Source of the DNA: Dimorphilus gyrociliatus
Taxonomy: Eukaryota > Annelida > Polychaeta > Dinophilidae
Direction of reading: 5' to 3'
Assembly: GCA_904063045.1 (NCBI GenBank)
Contig: CAJFCJ010000031.1
Coordinates: forward strand, 124,001-188,000
Length of the DNA: 64,000 bases
Part shown: in pieces, positions 12,245 through 25,279 of the stretch
How positions within the stretch are numbered: position 1 is the stretch's first letter
Layout: every line of letters begins with the position of its first letter
The notes under the pieces: generated by a model
What the model was told of the DNA's origin: nothing
The model's input: the letters and a program-made list of their open reading frames with translations, nothing else
Databases searched by the model: none
Program-made: the position numbers and the translations under genes

Positions 12245-15200
12245 GTGGAAATAAAAAAAAGTAGCTCCGGCATCCTTTTCTCTAGCCTTTTTTCGAGCTT
12301 GGTAAAAATCATTACGCGAAACAACAGTCACTCAATGTCCATTCGTTCAGACTATAATAACCTTTTGGGCTCTTACCATTCTTCCTCCCTTTTTCCATTT
12401 CACCCTTATTTATAAGAATTCCCTCTTAAAATCTTGTCCTATTTAAAACTGGTAACTTTATTTTTTCCCTCTTTTTCCCTTCGTTAAGATCCCAATTACT
12501 ATATCTTTTAGTTTATTCAACATTTCGTAATCATCATTTATTGGTGATATGAGAAGATAGCAGGGAAGAAGTGATCGGGGAGAAAGTGGGAGAGAGAGAG
12601 AGAAAAGGGGTGGGATAAATGTTGGTAATTTATTAGTAGAATAAAACTATGACACTGTAATAAAATTCTTGAGAAGGTAATAGAAAAATAAAAGAGAGAA
12701 TTGGCAAGAAAGTGCCTTAGTTCGTTTAACAGCTTTTAAGTGTTAACCGACTAATGAGTTATATAATTGTTACGTATTCTGTCAGTATATCATTGTACAA
12801 ACTCTTTCTTAAGAGCTTTGACCATATCAAACTAAAATGAATTGTAACAGCGCAGATAGATAAATAGTTACGTTTTTCCTTTGCCCCCCTTTTCCTTTCC
12901 TTCCTTCCTTTTCTTTCTCTCTCTCACACACTCACATACATATAAATACACTGTGTCTACCCCCTTACCGATTCCTTTCTCTTTTTTTTTATCTCTCTCT
13001 CTCTCTCTCTCCTAAATATATATAGATGTAAAAAAAACAGCAGGAAAATTTTTATAAAAGGTAAAAAGTAACTTTTGATCGGTAGTTAATGCGGTTTTTT
13101 GAATTTCAAAAGGATAAAAAAAAGGGGTGAAGAGGGTAAAGGTAGTACAGAATTGTTCGGTTAAAGGTGTTTAACATATTTCTTATATTCATAAATTTGC
13201 ATAAATTAAAGAGGATTAGACTCTCTTAAAAATCTTTTTCCTTTGATTTCTTGTATTATTTAGAGATGAAAAGTCTATTAAACTCCTCGTTAAGTATACA
13301 TGTTGCGTCATACCTGTAAGAACGAACGTTTAACAATTGCAGTTAATGAAAGCAAATAGATCCTTTTTGACGCAAACATTGTACAGTAAAACGGCATTGG
13401 CCGACCTTCACCTTTACATTTTATTTCTACTGGAAGATGCTATTGAATTATGTACTGGTCAAAGGGGAACTTTATTTTGGTCAAATAATTTTAACATCTC
13501 GAAACAAACAAGATAGTGTTATCTATTAAATAAATAATACCGCACGACATATATCGTTACTACATGCGCAGGCGCATTCCATTTAATTGTATAGAGAATA
13601 TTCTTCCCCTTCCATACAATTTCCTATTGATCGTGAGCGAGTCCGTATAGAATTCGAGTTAACGTCGCTCTCGTCTATTTACGCTAAATTGTGATTCGCT
13701 GACGAATAGAAATACTTTCCAAGAGATTTAACCGCACAACATCGAACTATTTTCTTATATAATTGTATAGATTCGCCCTAGTTTTAAAACAATCGGTTAA
13801 GGGTTGTTCAATTAAGATTCGCTGATAACTAATTGCTATTAGTTAACATATCTTTAATATATTTATAGCAGATTAGATGAAAACAAATGACAAATCATAG
13901 AGAAAAAAGAGCTTCTGTTGAATATTGTTTTCACTAGAACTTCCAACAAGAATTTTAGCATATGGCCATTAAAATTCGAATATTTTTTCGATTTGTATCT
14001 ATCAATTAGATCATAATGCAAATGTTAAAGGAATATAAAGGTTAGTTTTTCTTTTAATTCCTGTTTATTCGATAAATATAAAACAGAAACGTTGACCTAC
14101 TTTAGCGCCGTTCTAAAAAACCAAAGGATATAAACAAAGGAAATTGTGAGATTTTCTTAAATAAATCCTTAGATAATTAATCAACAACTAGATAATAATA
14201 ACTTGATTAATTCTTTAATTATTATAACCCTATAACTTCCCTAATATTTCTGCTATTTTTGCATGGTAATTTGCATACAGAGGTAGATCTAGTTGTCGAA
14301 AAGGGAGGAAGGGAAGGGGAGAGCTAGGGTTGAGAGGTTGCAAAAAAAGAAAATGAAAAGAGATTAATTGTTAGAAAATAGTTCATTTACACAAAACTTA
14401 CAAAATTAATACAAGTACAGTTTGATTTATTACTAAAAATAATTAAGATTAAAATCATAAACATTTTCGTAGTTAATCCTATAAGAGTTTATTTTATCTT
14501 GGATAAGAGAAAAACGAAAATTGGTTAGAGTAACATATTGTATATTTAACGTTTTTATAGTTGGTAAATTTACAGCGAATCTGTTGGAATCTGCGTTATA
14601 TCTTTTTAATGGCTGTTTTCTTTTCTAAAGATAGTTTATGCATAATCAGGAGAGAGAGAGAGAAAAGAGCATTTTTATTTTCTATCTAACAACTGCTATA
14701 GAAGTATGATAATCAATTGTTTTTTAATGCTTCCAAATCTCTATTCAAGAGTCTTGACGAATAGGTAAATTAGCATAAGCAACGTTCGTTAAACGTATAA
14801 AACTCCTCAAAGAATCTTCTGTAGGATATATCTTGACCTACTTTCTATTTATACGAAATATTATCTATTTTATATAATATAAAATCTATACTACTTGTAT
14901 CTTCTCTTCAAAAAAGCTAAATCTTTTTAAAGAAATTCTATACCTATTTTACAAAATTGAGATTAATGACGTCGAATTTTTATTGTTCCCTATTAAAAAC
15001 CCGGCTCTGTTAATAGACAAGAAGCAAATCATATTTGCCATATAACATTGATGGCCTAACATAATTTCTATTATACATTGATAACGTATTCAAATGTAAT
15101 TATGTAAAAATTTGCATTTAGATTAACAAGGCGACACAACATAATTTAGTAATTTGTATTCATTTGATGGAAGGTTGAATAATTAAGGGGTCACTAATTT

Positions 15201-15529
15201 GAAGAGAACTTGTAGTGAAAGGATATGAGATAGTCGTTGTATAAATTTCTTTTTTGATTAAGCCATTTCGAATGTTATTCTTATCAATTATACACAGGGC
15301 AATAGTGTTGATATTTTGTTTAATGTTCTTGTCTAAATAGTTGGATCATTAAAAGAGTGACTGTATATGTAAGCTTCCGATTCTCTCTCTCTCTCTTCTT
15401 TGTCTCTATCTCATTAGTTGATATTCACTTTAAAATAATCCATAATTTATTTAAGTAACGCGGCGTTTGCGTTAGTTGCAATTAGAAATTGTATTTTCTA
15501 GCCAGACAACTCTACTTTTCCACAAATAT

Positions 15530-15545
15530 CCGACAGATGGCGCCA
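15530..15545 (+). promoter_or_regulatory. CTCF-like motif copy 4 (best match)
   Basis: Reads CCGACAGATGGCGCCA, differing from the recalled CTCF consensus CCASYAGRKGGCRSY only in the third and fourth bases. It lies about 160 bases past the 3' end of the single-exon gene at 15702-16484, between that gene and the DM gene. It would suit a boundary element, by inference. Confidence 0.5.
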
Positions 15546-15701
15546 CAACTACTTAAAGGCAGTTAAAAAAAGAAGTACTTTTTAAATTTTTATTTCTCTT
15601 CATTCAATAAGCTTTAAAGTATTATTTCGGAACAAACAAACAAACAAACAACAAAAACTAACAATATCTTTAAAATTAGAATTTGAAATGTTTGAAATAT
15701 T

Positions 15702-16484
15702 TCAAAAGACTGTTCTGTACTGTTGACTTTCTACTACCAAACCAGTTTGACCTTTACCATTTTTCCCACACCTCTTACTGCAGTTACCAGCAGCAACGTC
15801 CTTTATCTGTCTTTTTATTTTAACGTAAGTCTGTAAATTTCTCTGTCTTGCCGCCATCTGGTTCGGTTCTCGCCTTTTCCTTCGAACGGATCGAATGGCC
15901 GATGGTTCTCCAGCCCATTTTTTGGAACTTGCCGCACTACCGTTTAATAAAATTTTCCGACCTCGGTTTAAAGGGGGTAGAACAGGAAGCTTAGCAATCT
16001 CCTTTCTAGGTTCCTCGCGAATAGCCGTATTTTGGTAGTTGTCCTTTAAAAGAGGTTTAGTTAAAGGTATGATACTACTTTTTCTTCTTGGAAATCCTGT
16101 TAGAAAACCCCAAATAGCTTTTGGTTGGGAGGAATTTCTTCCAATACTGGGAGGTGAGTGCTCGATAGACGAGTGTTCCACATTTTCAACAACGGCTATT
16201 TGGGGGAAAAGGTGAATTTTACCGTATTCATTTTTTCTAATTGAAACTTGTTGTTGATCTTCAAGCTTTCTCTTTTTATTTTTTTCCTTATCCAGAATCT
16301 CTTTGCGTAATTTAAACGAAACTTGACGTTGTTCGTAAAGTTCGTTAAAACGTTCTCTATCCGATCTAACTTTCTCCATTGTCAAGTTTGTCAACTGTCT
16401 TTGCAACTTAACATCTTCAAGCATATTTCTATATTTAGCATTGATAAGTGACTTGAAATGCGTAGCCCAATTTAAATCGTCCAT
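15702..16484 (-). CDS. Unrecognised basic protein with N-terminal helix
   Basis: A single-exon frame of 260 residues on the minus strand, not assigned to any family. The first 80 residues are rich in Glu, Lys, Arg, Gln and Leu and look like one long charged helix or coiled coil (from MEKVRSDRERFNELYEQRQ to about residue 78). Residues 85-190 look disordered and include Ser-Pro sites and an IWGFLTGFPRRKSS stretch. The C-terminal third is strongly basic, with SVRRKRREPN and TYVKIKRQIKDV, so nuclear or RNA/DNA contact is possible. There is no signal peptide or membrane segment. AATAAA on the minus strand at 15594-15589 follows the stop, which supports a real transcript. The gene is head-to-head with TBC1D7. 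Codon use and the long frame in AT-rich DNA support coding. Confidence 0.72.
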   Translation of the reverse strand: MDDLNWATHFKSLINAKYRNMLEDVKLQRQLTNLTMEKVRSDRERFNELYEQRQVSFKLRKEILDKEKNKKRKLEDQQQVSIRKNEYGKIHLFPQIAVVENVEHSSIEHSPPSIGRNSSQPKAIWGFLTGFPRRKSSIIPLTKPLLKDNYQNTAIREEPRKEIAKLPVLPPLNRGRKILLNGSAASSKKWAGEPSAIRSVRRKRREPNQMAARQRNLQTYVKIKRQIKDVAAGNCSKRCGKNGKGQTGLVVESQQYRTVF

Positions 16485-16892
16485 TATACGAAAACAATTT
16501 ATCCAATAACTTATCGTTCTTAATCAGATACTGTCTTTTATCTTTTCAAGCGTTATATATTTCATATATTTGTACGGAATATCTTTACCCAATCTTCTTT
16601 CGAGTATAAAAAGGTGGATTAAAGTGACGAAAGTGTCAGATTATCCGTTAGCTAAAGCTTTCTTCTCAATGCGGCCTTTATAATATTGCACAAAGCTGAT
16701 TTATCGTCTTCTAATAGATCTTTCACTCGATCGTTAATCGTCTATTAGCATGAAAAGACGGTGAGAAGGAAAAAAATAAGAGTATCAGTTTAAATCTTTC
16801 GCGCTAGCGATAACTGGTGTTACCCGCCACCTGTCGAAAGGCAAAATAGTCGATGTCAGCTGCGGTGGCGAAATAAAAAAAAACATTTTTTT
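16485..16892. promoter_or_regulatory. Likely bidirectional promoter, unknown gene / TBC1D7
   Basis: 408 bases separate the two divergent start codons. The strip contains CpG-bearing patches (around 16796-16870) against the AT-rich background, with purine runs and no good TATA box. That both genes share this promoter is inferred from layout only. Confidence 0.5.
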
Positions 16893-18167
16893 ATGGCAGA
16901 TCGGGCTGAAGCGTGTAATTTTCGCAGTCAATACTACAGCAAAGTTGATTTTAAGATAGTAGACCATAAAAAGACAGCCGAAAGATTATTTGCCGAAAGA
17001 ATCGTTGACATCCATAAACTGGAATGTTTATGCCTCCGACCCGTCACTTTAAATCATCAATATCGCTATTTGACATGGAGAGTTCTCTTAGGTAATGAAA
17101 TAGAATGAAATATATGATTGATATCTATAGATTTATGTGTTTATTTTAGGTTTACAATCGCCAGTCAGAGGGGAAACGACCGAAGAAGAATATCGAAAGA
17201 AAGAATTCGAAGATCTGTATAGAACATCACAAGAGCTTTTTAATACATCGAAAGCAGAAGATAATACTAAAAATTTATTATTATGCTATCGTTTGAAGTT
17301 TGGAACTATACCGTTCAGTTGGATAACAGATAAGAATGTTGACGAGAACCTTAGTTCCGAGGATGTTTCCTTATTAGCAATATTCTCTACAATGCTAGAA
17401 ATTAGCGAAAACCTATGTGATTCATTCTGGTTAGCTACTCGATTTTATCAATCTTCAAAGAAATTTAGAAATCAGTATGATCTTTTGGTAAATAATCTTC
17501 TTTTTTGTTGTTTATTCTATATATGTAAAAATAGAAAAAAGAACATTCTATTTTTGTTCTTTTCCCTCAAATAGATTGACAAGGTTAAAATCACTATGAG
17601 AAACGAAGACGATCAAGTCTACGAACATATTAATAGTGTAGATCTCATTGGTAATTTACCTATAAAGTTTTGGTTCTCTTCCTGTTTTGCTCAAATATTT
17701 CCCACCGCTAGTCTGGAACGAATATGGGATAAAATTATTGCTGGATCGTCAATGTTTATGGTTAATGTGACTGCTGCCTTAGTTCTCTCGTTTAGGCGGC
17801 CTCTTCTAGCCTTAAAAAGCGTCAACGATATGCTGCAGTGTTTTGAACAGGTACGTTTAGCATACGTGATCAACACGGCACGGTAAAGTGAACGGGACTA
17901 AATTCTTTATTCAATTAACAGCAACTAACCGAGAATCATGCAAATCTAGTCGTCAGCCATGCCTTAGATATGTGGAGAAAGAGTGGATTTCGTACAACTC
18001 CCATTTCAGGATCGGATTCGGTGAATCGAGTTTTATCTCAACCTGTTAGCCGCTCCATTCAAAATATCGGTAATCTAAGTTTATTTAGGAGTTTGCAAAA
18101 GCTTAACTCTTTTGTTAGAAACACATCTAAGGAAAAAGTTCGTAATTTTACTTCTCAGAGGAAATAA
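16893..18167 (+). CDS. TBC1D7: TBC1 domain family member 7, TSC complex subunit
   Basis: Four coding exons, 16893-17091, 17150-17487, 17575-17850 and 17922-18167, give 352 residues. The introns are 58, 87 and 71 bases, all in phase. Hallmarks shared with TBC1D7 are NFRSQYYSKVDF near the start, YRYLTWRVLLG, DSFWLATRFYQSS, NLPIKFWFSSCFAQ, ERIWDKIIAGS and a final helix HALDMW. TBC1D7 is the third subunit of the TSC1-TSC2 complex, which restrains Rheb and mTORC1 at the lysosome. The arginine- and glutamine-finger motifs of active Rab-GAPs (IxxDxxR, YxQ) are not visible, in line with a structural role. The protein runs about 55 residues past the normal end (human about 293) with a Ser/Arg/Lys-rich tail. 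AATAAA is at 18554-18559. Confidence 0.93.
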
Positions 18168-20048
18168 GTGATGCGATTTCTCTTCTCCTTCTACTGTTTT
18201 ATTTATTTATATTTTGGGAAACTTTTTTCTTTCCTACCCTTCTCCTTCCTTCCTTTTCTTTTTTTTCTATTCCAACAAAATAGAGAGTTACGTGTATATC
18301 CTTTTTCTTTTGTGTTGTCGCCGAAGATCTGTTTTTTTTTTCTTTTTTTTCGCTAATTTACACAAAGAGTTTATATTTATTCTATTTTTTCCCCTTTTGT
18401 TTTTACTTATTTTTTAATTTCTTCTCTCAAAAGAAAAACAAAAAAGATTAGAGAAAAAATTTTCGTTTGCTCAAAGAATTTGTAATGTTTTTCTGCGTTT
18501 TTATAGAATGAGTTTACTTGGGTATGTTATAATACTGAAATTTGATATTAAATAATAAAGAAACTATTACAGAGAGTTTTAAAAAAAATATCTGATTTGT
18601 TATGTTTCGGTATTTTCTATTCATTTATTGTAAAAAGAGAAAACAAGAGAAAGAAAGAAAGAAAGAAAGAGAGAGATAGAATAGAAATGAAACAAAAGCG
18701 CTAGAGAGAAAACAACCAAGATAGGTATTTAAATATGTAATTTCATCCTATTATTATTTTTTTAAATTCTTTTATGAGATATTGTTTATAAGAGAAAAAC
18801 TTGAAGAAATTTTACACTTAAATGATAAGAAGGAATCTTTTCCGCATTTCTGATCAAATTCAACTATCAGCTTTAAATCATCAAGATTTTAAGGAATTTT
18901 TTCTTATCTTATCAAATTTTTGTTCACTTCTCATTCGAGGATTTTATATGTATTTCAACATTAAGTAAAGTAAACAAAAGTATCTTAGATAAACATAGGT
19001 TATTATTTTCTTTTAAAAGATACAATACGATTAGGTCTTTGTACGGGAATAATAAACTTTTGGATAGAAATTTTGTTATAATTACTCTTCGATCATGACA
19101 ATCTGGGGTGCATAAATTATCTTTAAATGAGTAGTAAATCAATTCATGTTAAACTATAAGAATTGATTATTGTTATTTATTGCTCAAAAAATTGTTTTAT
19201 TTGCTCTTAACCATTGTTATTTCAACGAATAACTTCCGCTTCGCTTCGCCCGTATAGTGGCTCCATCTTTATTTCCTTACCTTAAAATTCCCAGGACTCT
19301 CAAGTGATCTTACAATCTAATCACTCTTTTTCTTCGTAATCATCTCTAGATAAACCTGTTAAATAAGATATAAGCAACTATATGGAAAGCTACGTTCTCC
19401 ACCTTTCCACACATTTCCCCCTCTCTTCCTTCTAATTCTCTTTTACTTGTCAATCAAGCAACACGACCAGAGCAATTCTACTTTCAATCAAGATTGTGTT
19501 AAAAAAGTTCCGGAGTAATAGTTCTTGGCCTGATAAATGAAATAAAATTAAAACAAATGTACCCAGAATTCTATCCTTTCTCTCTCTTTTCTAGCATTAT
19601 CATTGCATTGTCTTTGGGATTGTTGGAATCTATTCATTTACGTAGGAGATAAATGATAAAAGTATTTAAGGATAGGAATTCTATAACATATTAAAGAAAT
19701 AAAACAGGTATAAGAAAGAGAGAAAGACACATAGATAGAAGGAATATGTGAATAAATGATAGAAAGAAAGTGTATAGGAATAATAATATAGAAAAAAAGA
19801 AAAAAAAAGTAGTTTAAATAAATAAGGTCTAATATGAGAGCAGAAAGAAAATTAAACAAAATAAAAACATTTAAAAACGACTAAAAATGGATTTATGTAA
19901 AGGGAATATTTGAAAATCAATTGTACATCATCTGGAACCGACATAAACACATTCCAGAAATAGTTTCTTATTCTATTTTAGATTCAACACACTACAACGT
20001 ATATATTTATATATATATAACAGTTGAATTTACTGTTCTCCCTATATA

Positions 20049-20050
<2 letters not shown>

Positions 20051-20081
<31 letters not shown>
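20051..20081. repeat. (TA)n microsatellite
   Basis: About 31 bases of alternating TA, the longest clean TA tract in the desert region. Confidence 0.9.
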
Positions 20082-20087
<6 letters not shown>

Positions 20088-20950
20088 GGAGATCAAGCTA
20101 TATTTTTATATTCGTGTTAAAGTCATGAGGAAAGTAAAACTGATTTAAAAAAAAAAATAGACATAAGGAACGCTAAGTATAAACAAAGATAATACATCTG
20201 TACTGCAAATATATAGTCTTTACTATACGTTATATTGATATATATGTATAGTATATTTATAATGAATATTTGAAAATTGTATAGTCTTTATACTACATGC
20301 ACTACAAGATTGCATGAAAGAGTCAATTTTGTACCACTCTAATCTATATTGCACAGATAAAAGACAGAAAAACGTTTGTATATTTTTACATAAGGAGACA
20401 TATGTTTATATATATATACTGTATATATGTTGCACATAGTATCCATAGCAGATTATAGCTTACTACGTGAAAAGGAAAGAATATCTTTTAAAAGTTTAGT
20501 AAGATTAGATATCACGAATGATAAACACGATTCTGAAATAGGTTAAAAATAGCAGAGAATGGCTTTTCATGCAATACATCGTAATCAGAAAGTCTAGGAT
20601 ATTAATTAACTTTACCACCGTTTTTTTTCATTAGTATGGACAGCTTACCCTGAATTTACTTTAATTGTACAATGTTCTATATATACATACATAGTAGTAT
20701 TATATTCTATCTGTTTATACACATGTGCGTTTATGCCTACGTATACATTTACTAGTCGCTTTATAGAAAATTGAAAAATCGTAGAGTGTACATTCAAAAT
20801 ACTAATTTTCTTTTAAATGCTTACTTTGCATAATTTATAGTTAACAACATATTGAATTAAATACACCTACATCTTTCTAAAAAGAATTTTTGTCAGTGTT
20901 TTCAATAGACCCTATTTGAATAATTATTCACTAATATTGTAATTAATAAC

Positions 20951-20965
20951 CCGACAGATGGCACA
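20951..20965 (+). promoter_or_regulatory. CTCF-like motif copy 5
   Basis: Reads CCGACAGATGGCACA. The first 12 bases are identical to copy 4, in unrelated flanking sequence. Confidence 0.45.
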
Positions 20966-22190
20966 CGTTATTCATTAATTGTTGATTTTGCATAATTTTA
21001 TTTATGAAAGAGCTTTTATCATTTTTCCATCTACTGGACCAGTATTTATTAATAGTACAATGTTATATATATATATATATATTGTATATTGTATACTATA
21101 AATGTACTATGTATATACTGTATAATAAGTCTAAAGGGTAAATTAGACACTCAGGTAGGAGTCAATTAACTGAATTAATGAAGTTAACTCGGTATTTTAT
21201 ATCTCTTTTCTGCGAAATTAACAGGAGAGTTCATTAACTTTTTTTAAAAGATACTGAAATTCGATTTTATATTTTAATCTTAGCATTAATTAAATGAAGT
21301 TATACATTACAAGGTTTATAAGAGAGGGAAGGCAGTTTCATCTTCTTAATTCACTTGTTAACTAGGTAATTTAAATATGTACATACATCTATATATATAT
21401 ATATACAGTATATATAAATTTATATATACTGTATACAGTATATATAGTACCTTCACGCATGCATACAATTTTGCCCTATAAAATAATAGGATGCAGAATT
21501 AGAGGATAGAAATGAAGATAATGATTGTTATATTTAAACTTAGAGAATACAAGATATATAATAATAATCTTTGTATATTTCTCTATGTTTAAACATCTAG
21601 AATTTTATCAATAGAGAATAGGAAAAACTCCAAGAATAGAATCAATTTATGCATGAGGTATATATATATAAATTTCTATCACCTATTTTTGACATGGAGA
21701 GGAAACGGAAAGTTTCTTTTGTAAACAGTATATAATTTTATAAAAGATTAACGTTCAATTATACTTATATCTATACATCATAAATTCAGCGTATGTGTTA
21801 CAATTTTCAAAGAAACCTATATATTTCTATCATTCTTTATCCCCTCTTTCCCCTCTTACTTTCCCTTTCTCTTGTAATTCTTTCCTCTCTCTCTGTCTCT
21901 CGATTCTTTCTTTTCATCTTTTTGAAAAAAACCTTCATATTATATTATGTTTTCTATATTCTCTTGTTTTATCGAGCGGAAATCAGTTTTTTTTTTGGTG
22001 AATATGTTTATTAGCGAATTATGATAAATATATGCATTTTTTTTGTGTAGGCGGCATATGGAATCTTTTGAAGGTGTTTTTAAAGAAACTATTAAGTAAG
22101 ATGACTACCTTAAATATAATTATGAAATCTCTGTACAAGGTCAATTTTTTAACAATTGAACCTTTAGAAGAAATCTTCTATTCATAAGAA

Positions 22191-22205
22191 ACCAGATGGC
22201 GATAG
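22191..22205 (+). promoter_or_regulatory. CTCF-like motif copy 6
   Basis: Reads ACCAGATGGCGATAG. It shares CAGATGGCG with copies 1 and 4 but lacks the CCGA arm. Confidence 0.35.
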
Positions 22206-22515
22206 TTGGAAAGAAATATTGACATTTACTAATTTTAAATTGCTGTCGGCCCGAAAAATTCAGTGACCCGAACCAAATTTTTTACACATTATACAGTATC
22301 TATGTTTATTAACTTAAAATGATCAAGGGGAGTGTATCTCCTTGAAAAAAAATTGAAAGAATCTCTATCAAAGAGAATAATTTCGTTAAAAATATCTTTA
22401 TCTTCTGCGCATTAAAAATTGCTAGAATCAACAATATATTAAAATTTAATTTACAAATATACAAACAAACAGATAGACAAACAAATATGGAGTTTATGTT
22501 TTAAAGTGAGAAAGA

Positions 22516-22550
22516 TAGAGAGAGAGAGAGAGAGAGAAGAAGAAGAAGAA
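22516..22550. repeat. (GA)n then (GAA)n microsatellite
   Basis: A GA dinucleotide tract of about 22 bases passes directly into GAA trinucleotides, forming a compound purine repeat. Confidence 0.85.
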
Positions 22551-23031
22551 AAAGAGCAAAGAGAAATTGGTATATATAAATATAGAGTCGCACAGTAAAA
22601 CACAGGACGACATAAGGATAAAATAAGTCTAAAAGAAGTATCCCATTGTCGCATAGAAAAAATAGGCTAACCTTTAAGAAGCAAGATTAACGAATATATA
22701 TTATCGTTTTTCTTTTTAATTTGGGTTAAGAGTAGCATCAGGGGAAGGGAAGAAATTAAGAATCGTTATTCTTAATTTTAGGTGAATAGTATAGTGCTTG
22801 TTTATGTTTGTTTTGTGAGTACTATATAAGTGCATATAAGAAAACAATATACACGATCATATATAAGAAAAAGTGTATATATGCATAACAAGTAACAATA
22901 TATCATGGTTGGATGGTTTAATATTTCATTTTTGTCAATCTAGGTTCATTGAACTGGTCAGAACTGATAGAGTAATCAACGAAATTAAGTTCTTTTAATG
23001 ATAGTCAATTTAAAAATTTATATATATATAT

Positions 23032-23073
23032 TCTATCTATCTATCTATCTCTCTCTCTCTCTCTCTCTCTCTC
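23032..23073. repeat. (TCTA)n then (CT)n compound microsatellite
   Basis: About five TCTA units run into a CT tract of about 24 bases. Confidence 0.88.
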
Positions 23074-25245
23074 ACTCAGAATAACTCAAGATTGCACTTT
23101 TTTCAACTTTAACTTTACCACTTAATATCTTTAATAATTGATTTAACGTCATCTTAAAATGTTATAAAATTACACGTTCTGAATATATACAGTATATATA
23201 GTTTATTTAAAAAAAAAAGAAGCAGGAATATACTCTATAGTTTGTCGTCACAACACGAGTTTGTCTTTCTAAAAAGAAAAAAAAATGAGAAAAATAATAA
23301 TAGCCAAACAAACATATGCAAATCTTGATTATTAATTATTAGCAGTGTTAGTTAAAGTTTTCTCTTTTTAAGTTTTTTTCCTCTGTATTGGGAAGAGATA
23401 AAAAAATATAAGAGATGGAGAAAATTAAGCCTATAAGAGCAGGATGTAAATTGATACTGTGATGGAAAATTAACTAAAGAAAAATCTTCATTTATTTGTA
23501 TGTGTTGTATATTATATATATACTGTATACATACACACATATATATATATATATATATATATCTTTTTTTTTACTCAAATCTTCAAAAACAAGTATACAT
23601 AGGCTTAAAGAAACTTTGAAAATGATTTAATTAAATAAATTCAAGTACAATTCATGTTTATTATGACTAATCAGCAATCTTTTAACCTGACATGTGGTTT
23701 ATTTTAATACTAAGGAATATTTAGACTATTCTCTTTTATATCTTGTATGATTTTCCTCTAGTATAATAAGGCTATAATATGATTCTAAAAGGCATTGTGT
23801 GATATCAATATACCTAAGTAATACAAATGTTATCCATTGTTATTGATCGAATTTTTACCAGATGTTGAAACAAATGTCTATTTTATTGCGACATTTCACT
23901 GAATGAAAAGGATAAAATAGTCTTCCTCGATTATCGTAAAAGAATAGCCAATTTTCATTTTTCAAGTAAAATCCCTTATTAGAATTAAAGATTAAAAACT
24001 CTTTATCATTATCAACGCAGTTTGTGATTTTGACAAGTCTAAGGGACGTCGACGTCATTTGTTTTCCAAAATATTTTTTTTCCGCATATGTCTAAGACAT
24101 ATTGATGATATTTTGGAAAAGGAAACGAATGATAAAGATGATAAATAGGAGGGATGAGAGAAAGAGTGAAAGGGTTCTGGATAGCGGATAATAAAAGAAG
24201 AATATTACAGAATTTATTTTTATTAACAATTTTTAATTAGCTTAGATTAATTCAAAAGCAAATCGCGAACGAATTAAAGAGAGGACTGCTGCTGTTTTAC
24301 TAAGTAGAATTGCAGTTGACGTATATATATATATATATATATATACATATATACTGTATGACAGCACTATAGACTGACATTTAGTCAAATAAACATTCCA
24401 TATCTAATAGGATTAATTTTTTCATAAAAAATAAACATAAAAACCTTGTCAAATTAAAATAAAATTTTTTAATTCATTTTTGTTTTTATTAAAAAAATAA
24501 TAAAACAGAAATTTTTCTAACTTTTTTCTAATTAATTTCTATAATTTAGATTAAAAAGAATTAGAGATAAAGAAAAGCTTCTAAAATGATTAAATTTTTA
24601 ATGCAAATTTTATAGAATATATATATATATATACTGCATATTACAGTATATGAAAAAATCTATTGTATATATACTGTAATATTCATTGTATGAGACGTAT
24701 AATAAAGAAATATATAGAAAAAGTATAGAAAGATTAAAAATACTTGGAAATGAATTAAAAAGTGCATTATCTAAAAAATTATTATATTAATAAATAGATA
24801 AACTAAAAACTCGCATTATTTATAATTAATAACAAATTACGAATAAATTGCGGTATTAACGAATAATATAAATAGAATTGCGCCATAGTAAAAGGTTATA
24901 AAGACAATTGATTAAGTTTTAATTTATTATATACATCGCTTCATATATAAATATGCATTGTGTATATTTTACCTATAAATAGCATCCATGAACTATAGAA
25001 TATAAATATTGTATTATATATTAATGTATTATAGTAAAGCATATTCTAAAATATGAATTGTTTTCTATTTATAGATGGTTTTCATTTTTTTTTTAAATAA
25101 AATCATAAAAAAGATAAAGGAAATGACTAAATGGTTCGTTTAACGATCTGTGAAAAAATTGACCGTTAGTGACGGAAATGAGCAGAGGAAGAGAAATGAG
25201 CGCTAGAAAATATAAATTTTTTCATTTCTATCTCTCTATCTATTC

Positions 25246-25279
25246 ATTCATCCATCCATCCATCCATCCATCCATCCAT
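25246..25279. repeat. (CATC)n microsatellite
   Basis: About eight CATC units in a row. They produce the Ile-His-Pro-Ser repeat in the spurious frame covering this stretch. Confidence 0.88.

Larger units (their letters stand above)
9872..15701. other. Upstream region of the DM gene and intergenic sequence
   Basis: Nearly 6 kb without a convincing coding exon. Around 10700-11350 the base composition changes: CGCGCGC blocks at about 10729 and 11042, more CpG, and a minus-strand donor at 10741. That suggests the promoter and non-coding first exon of the DM gene. A G-run lies at about 10120-10128. CT or GA tracts are at about 12014, 12592 and 12990. CTCF-like motifs are at 12230-12244 and 15530-15545. 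The rest is AT-rich with nothing recognisable. Confidence 0.5.

Noticed and set aside
21793..22014. 73-codon hydrophobic frame that could look like a membrane protein
   Set aside because: Its residues come from a CT/TTT-rich tract, and two overlapping frames look equally hydrophobic; no homology was recognised.
25246..25279. CRISPR-like array
   Set aside because: The tandem units are four-base microsatellites without spacers in a eukaryotic setting.
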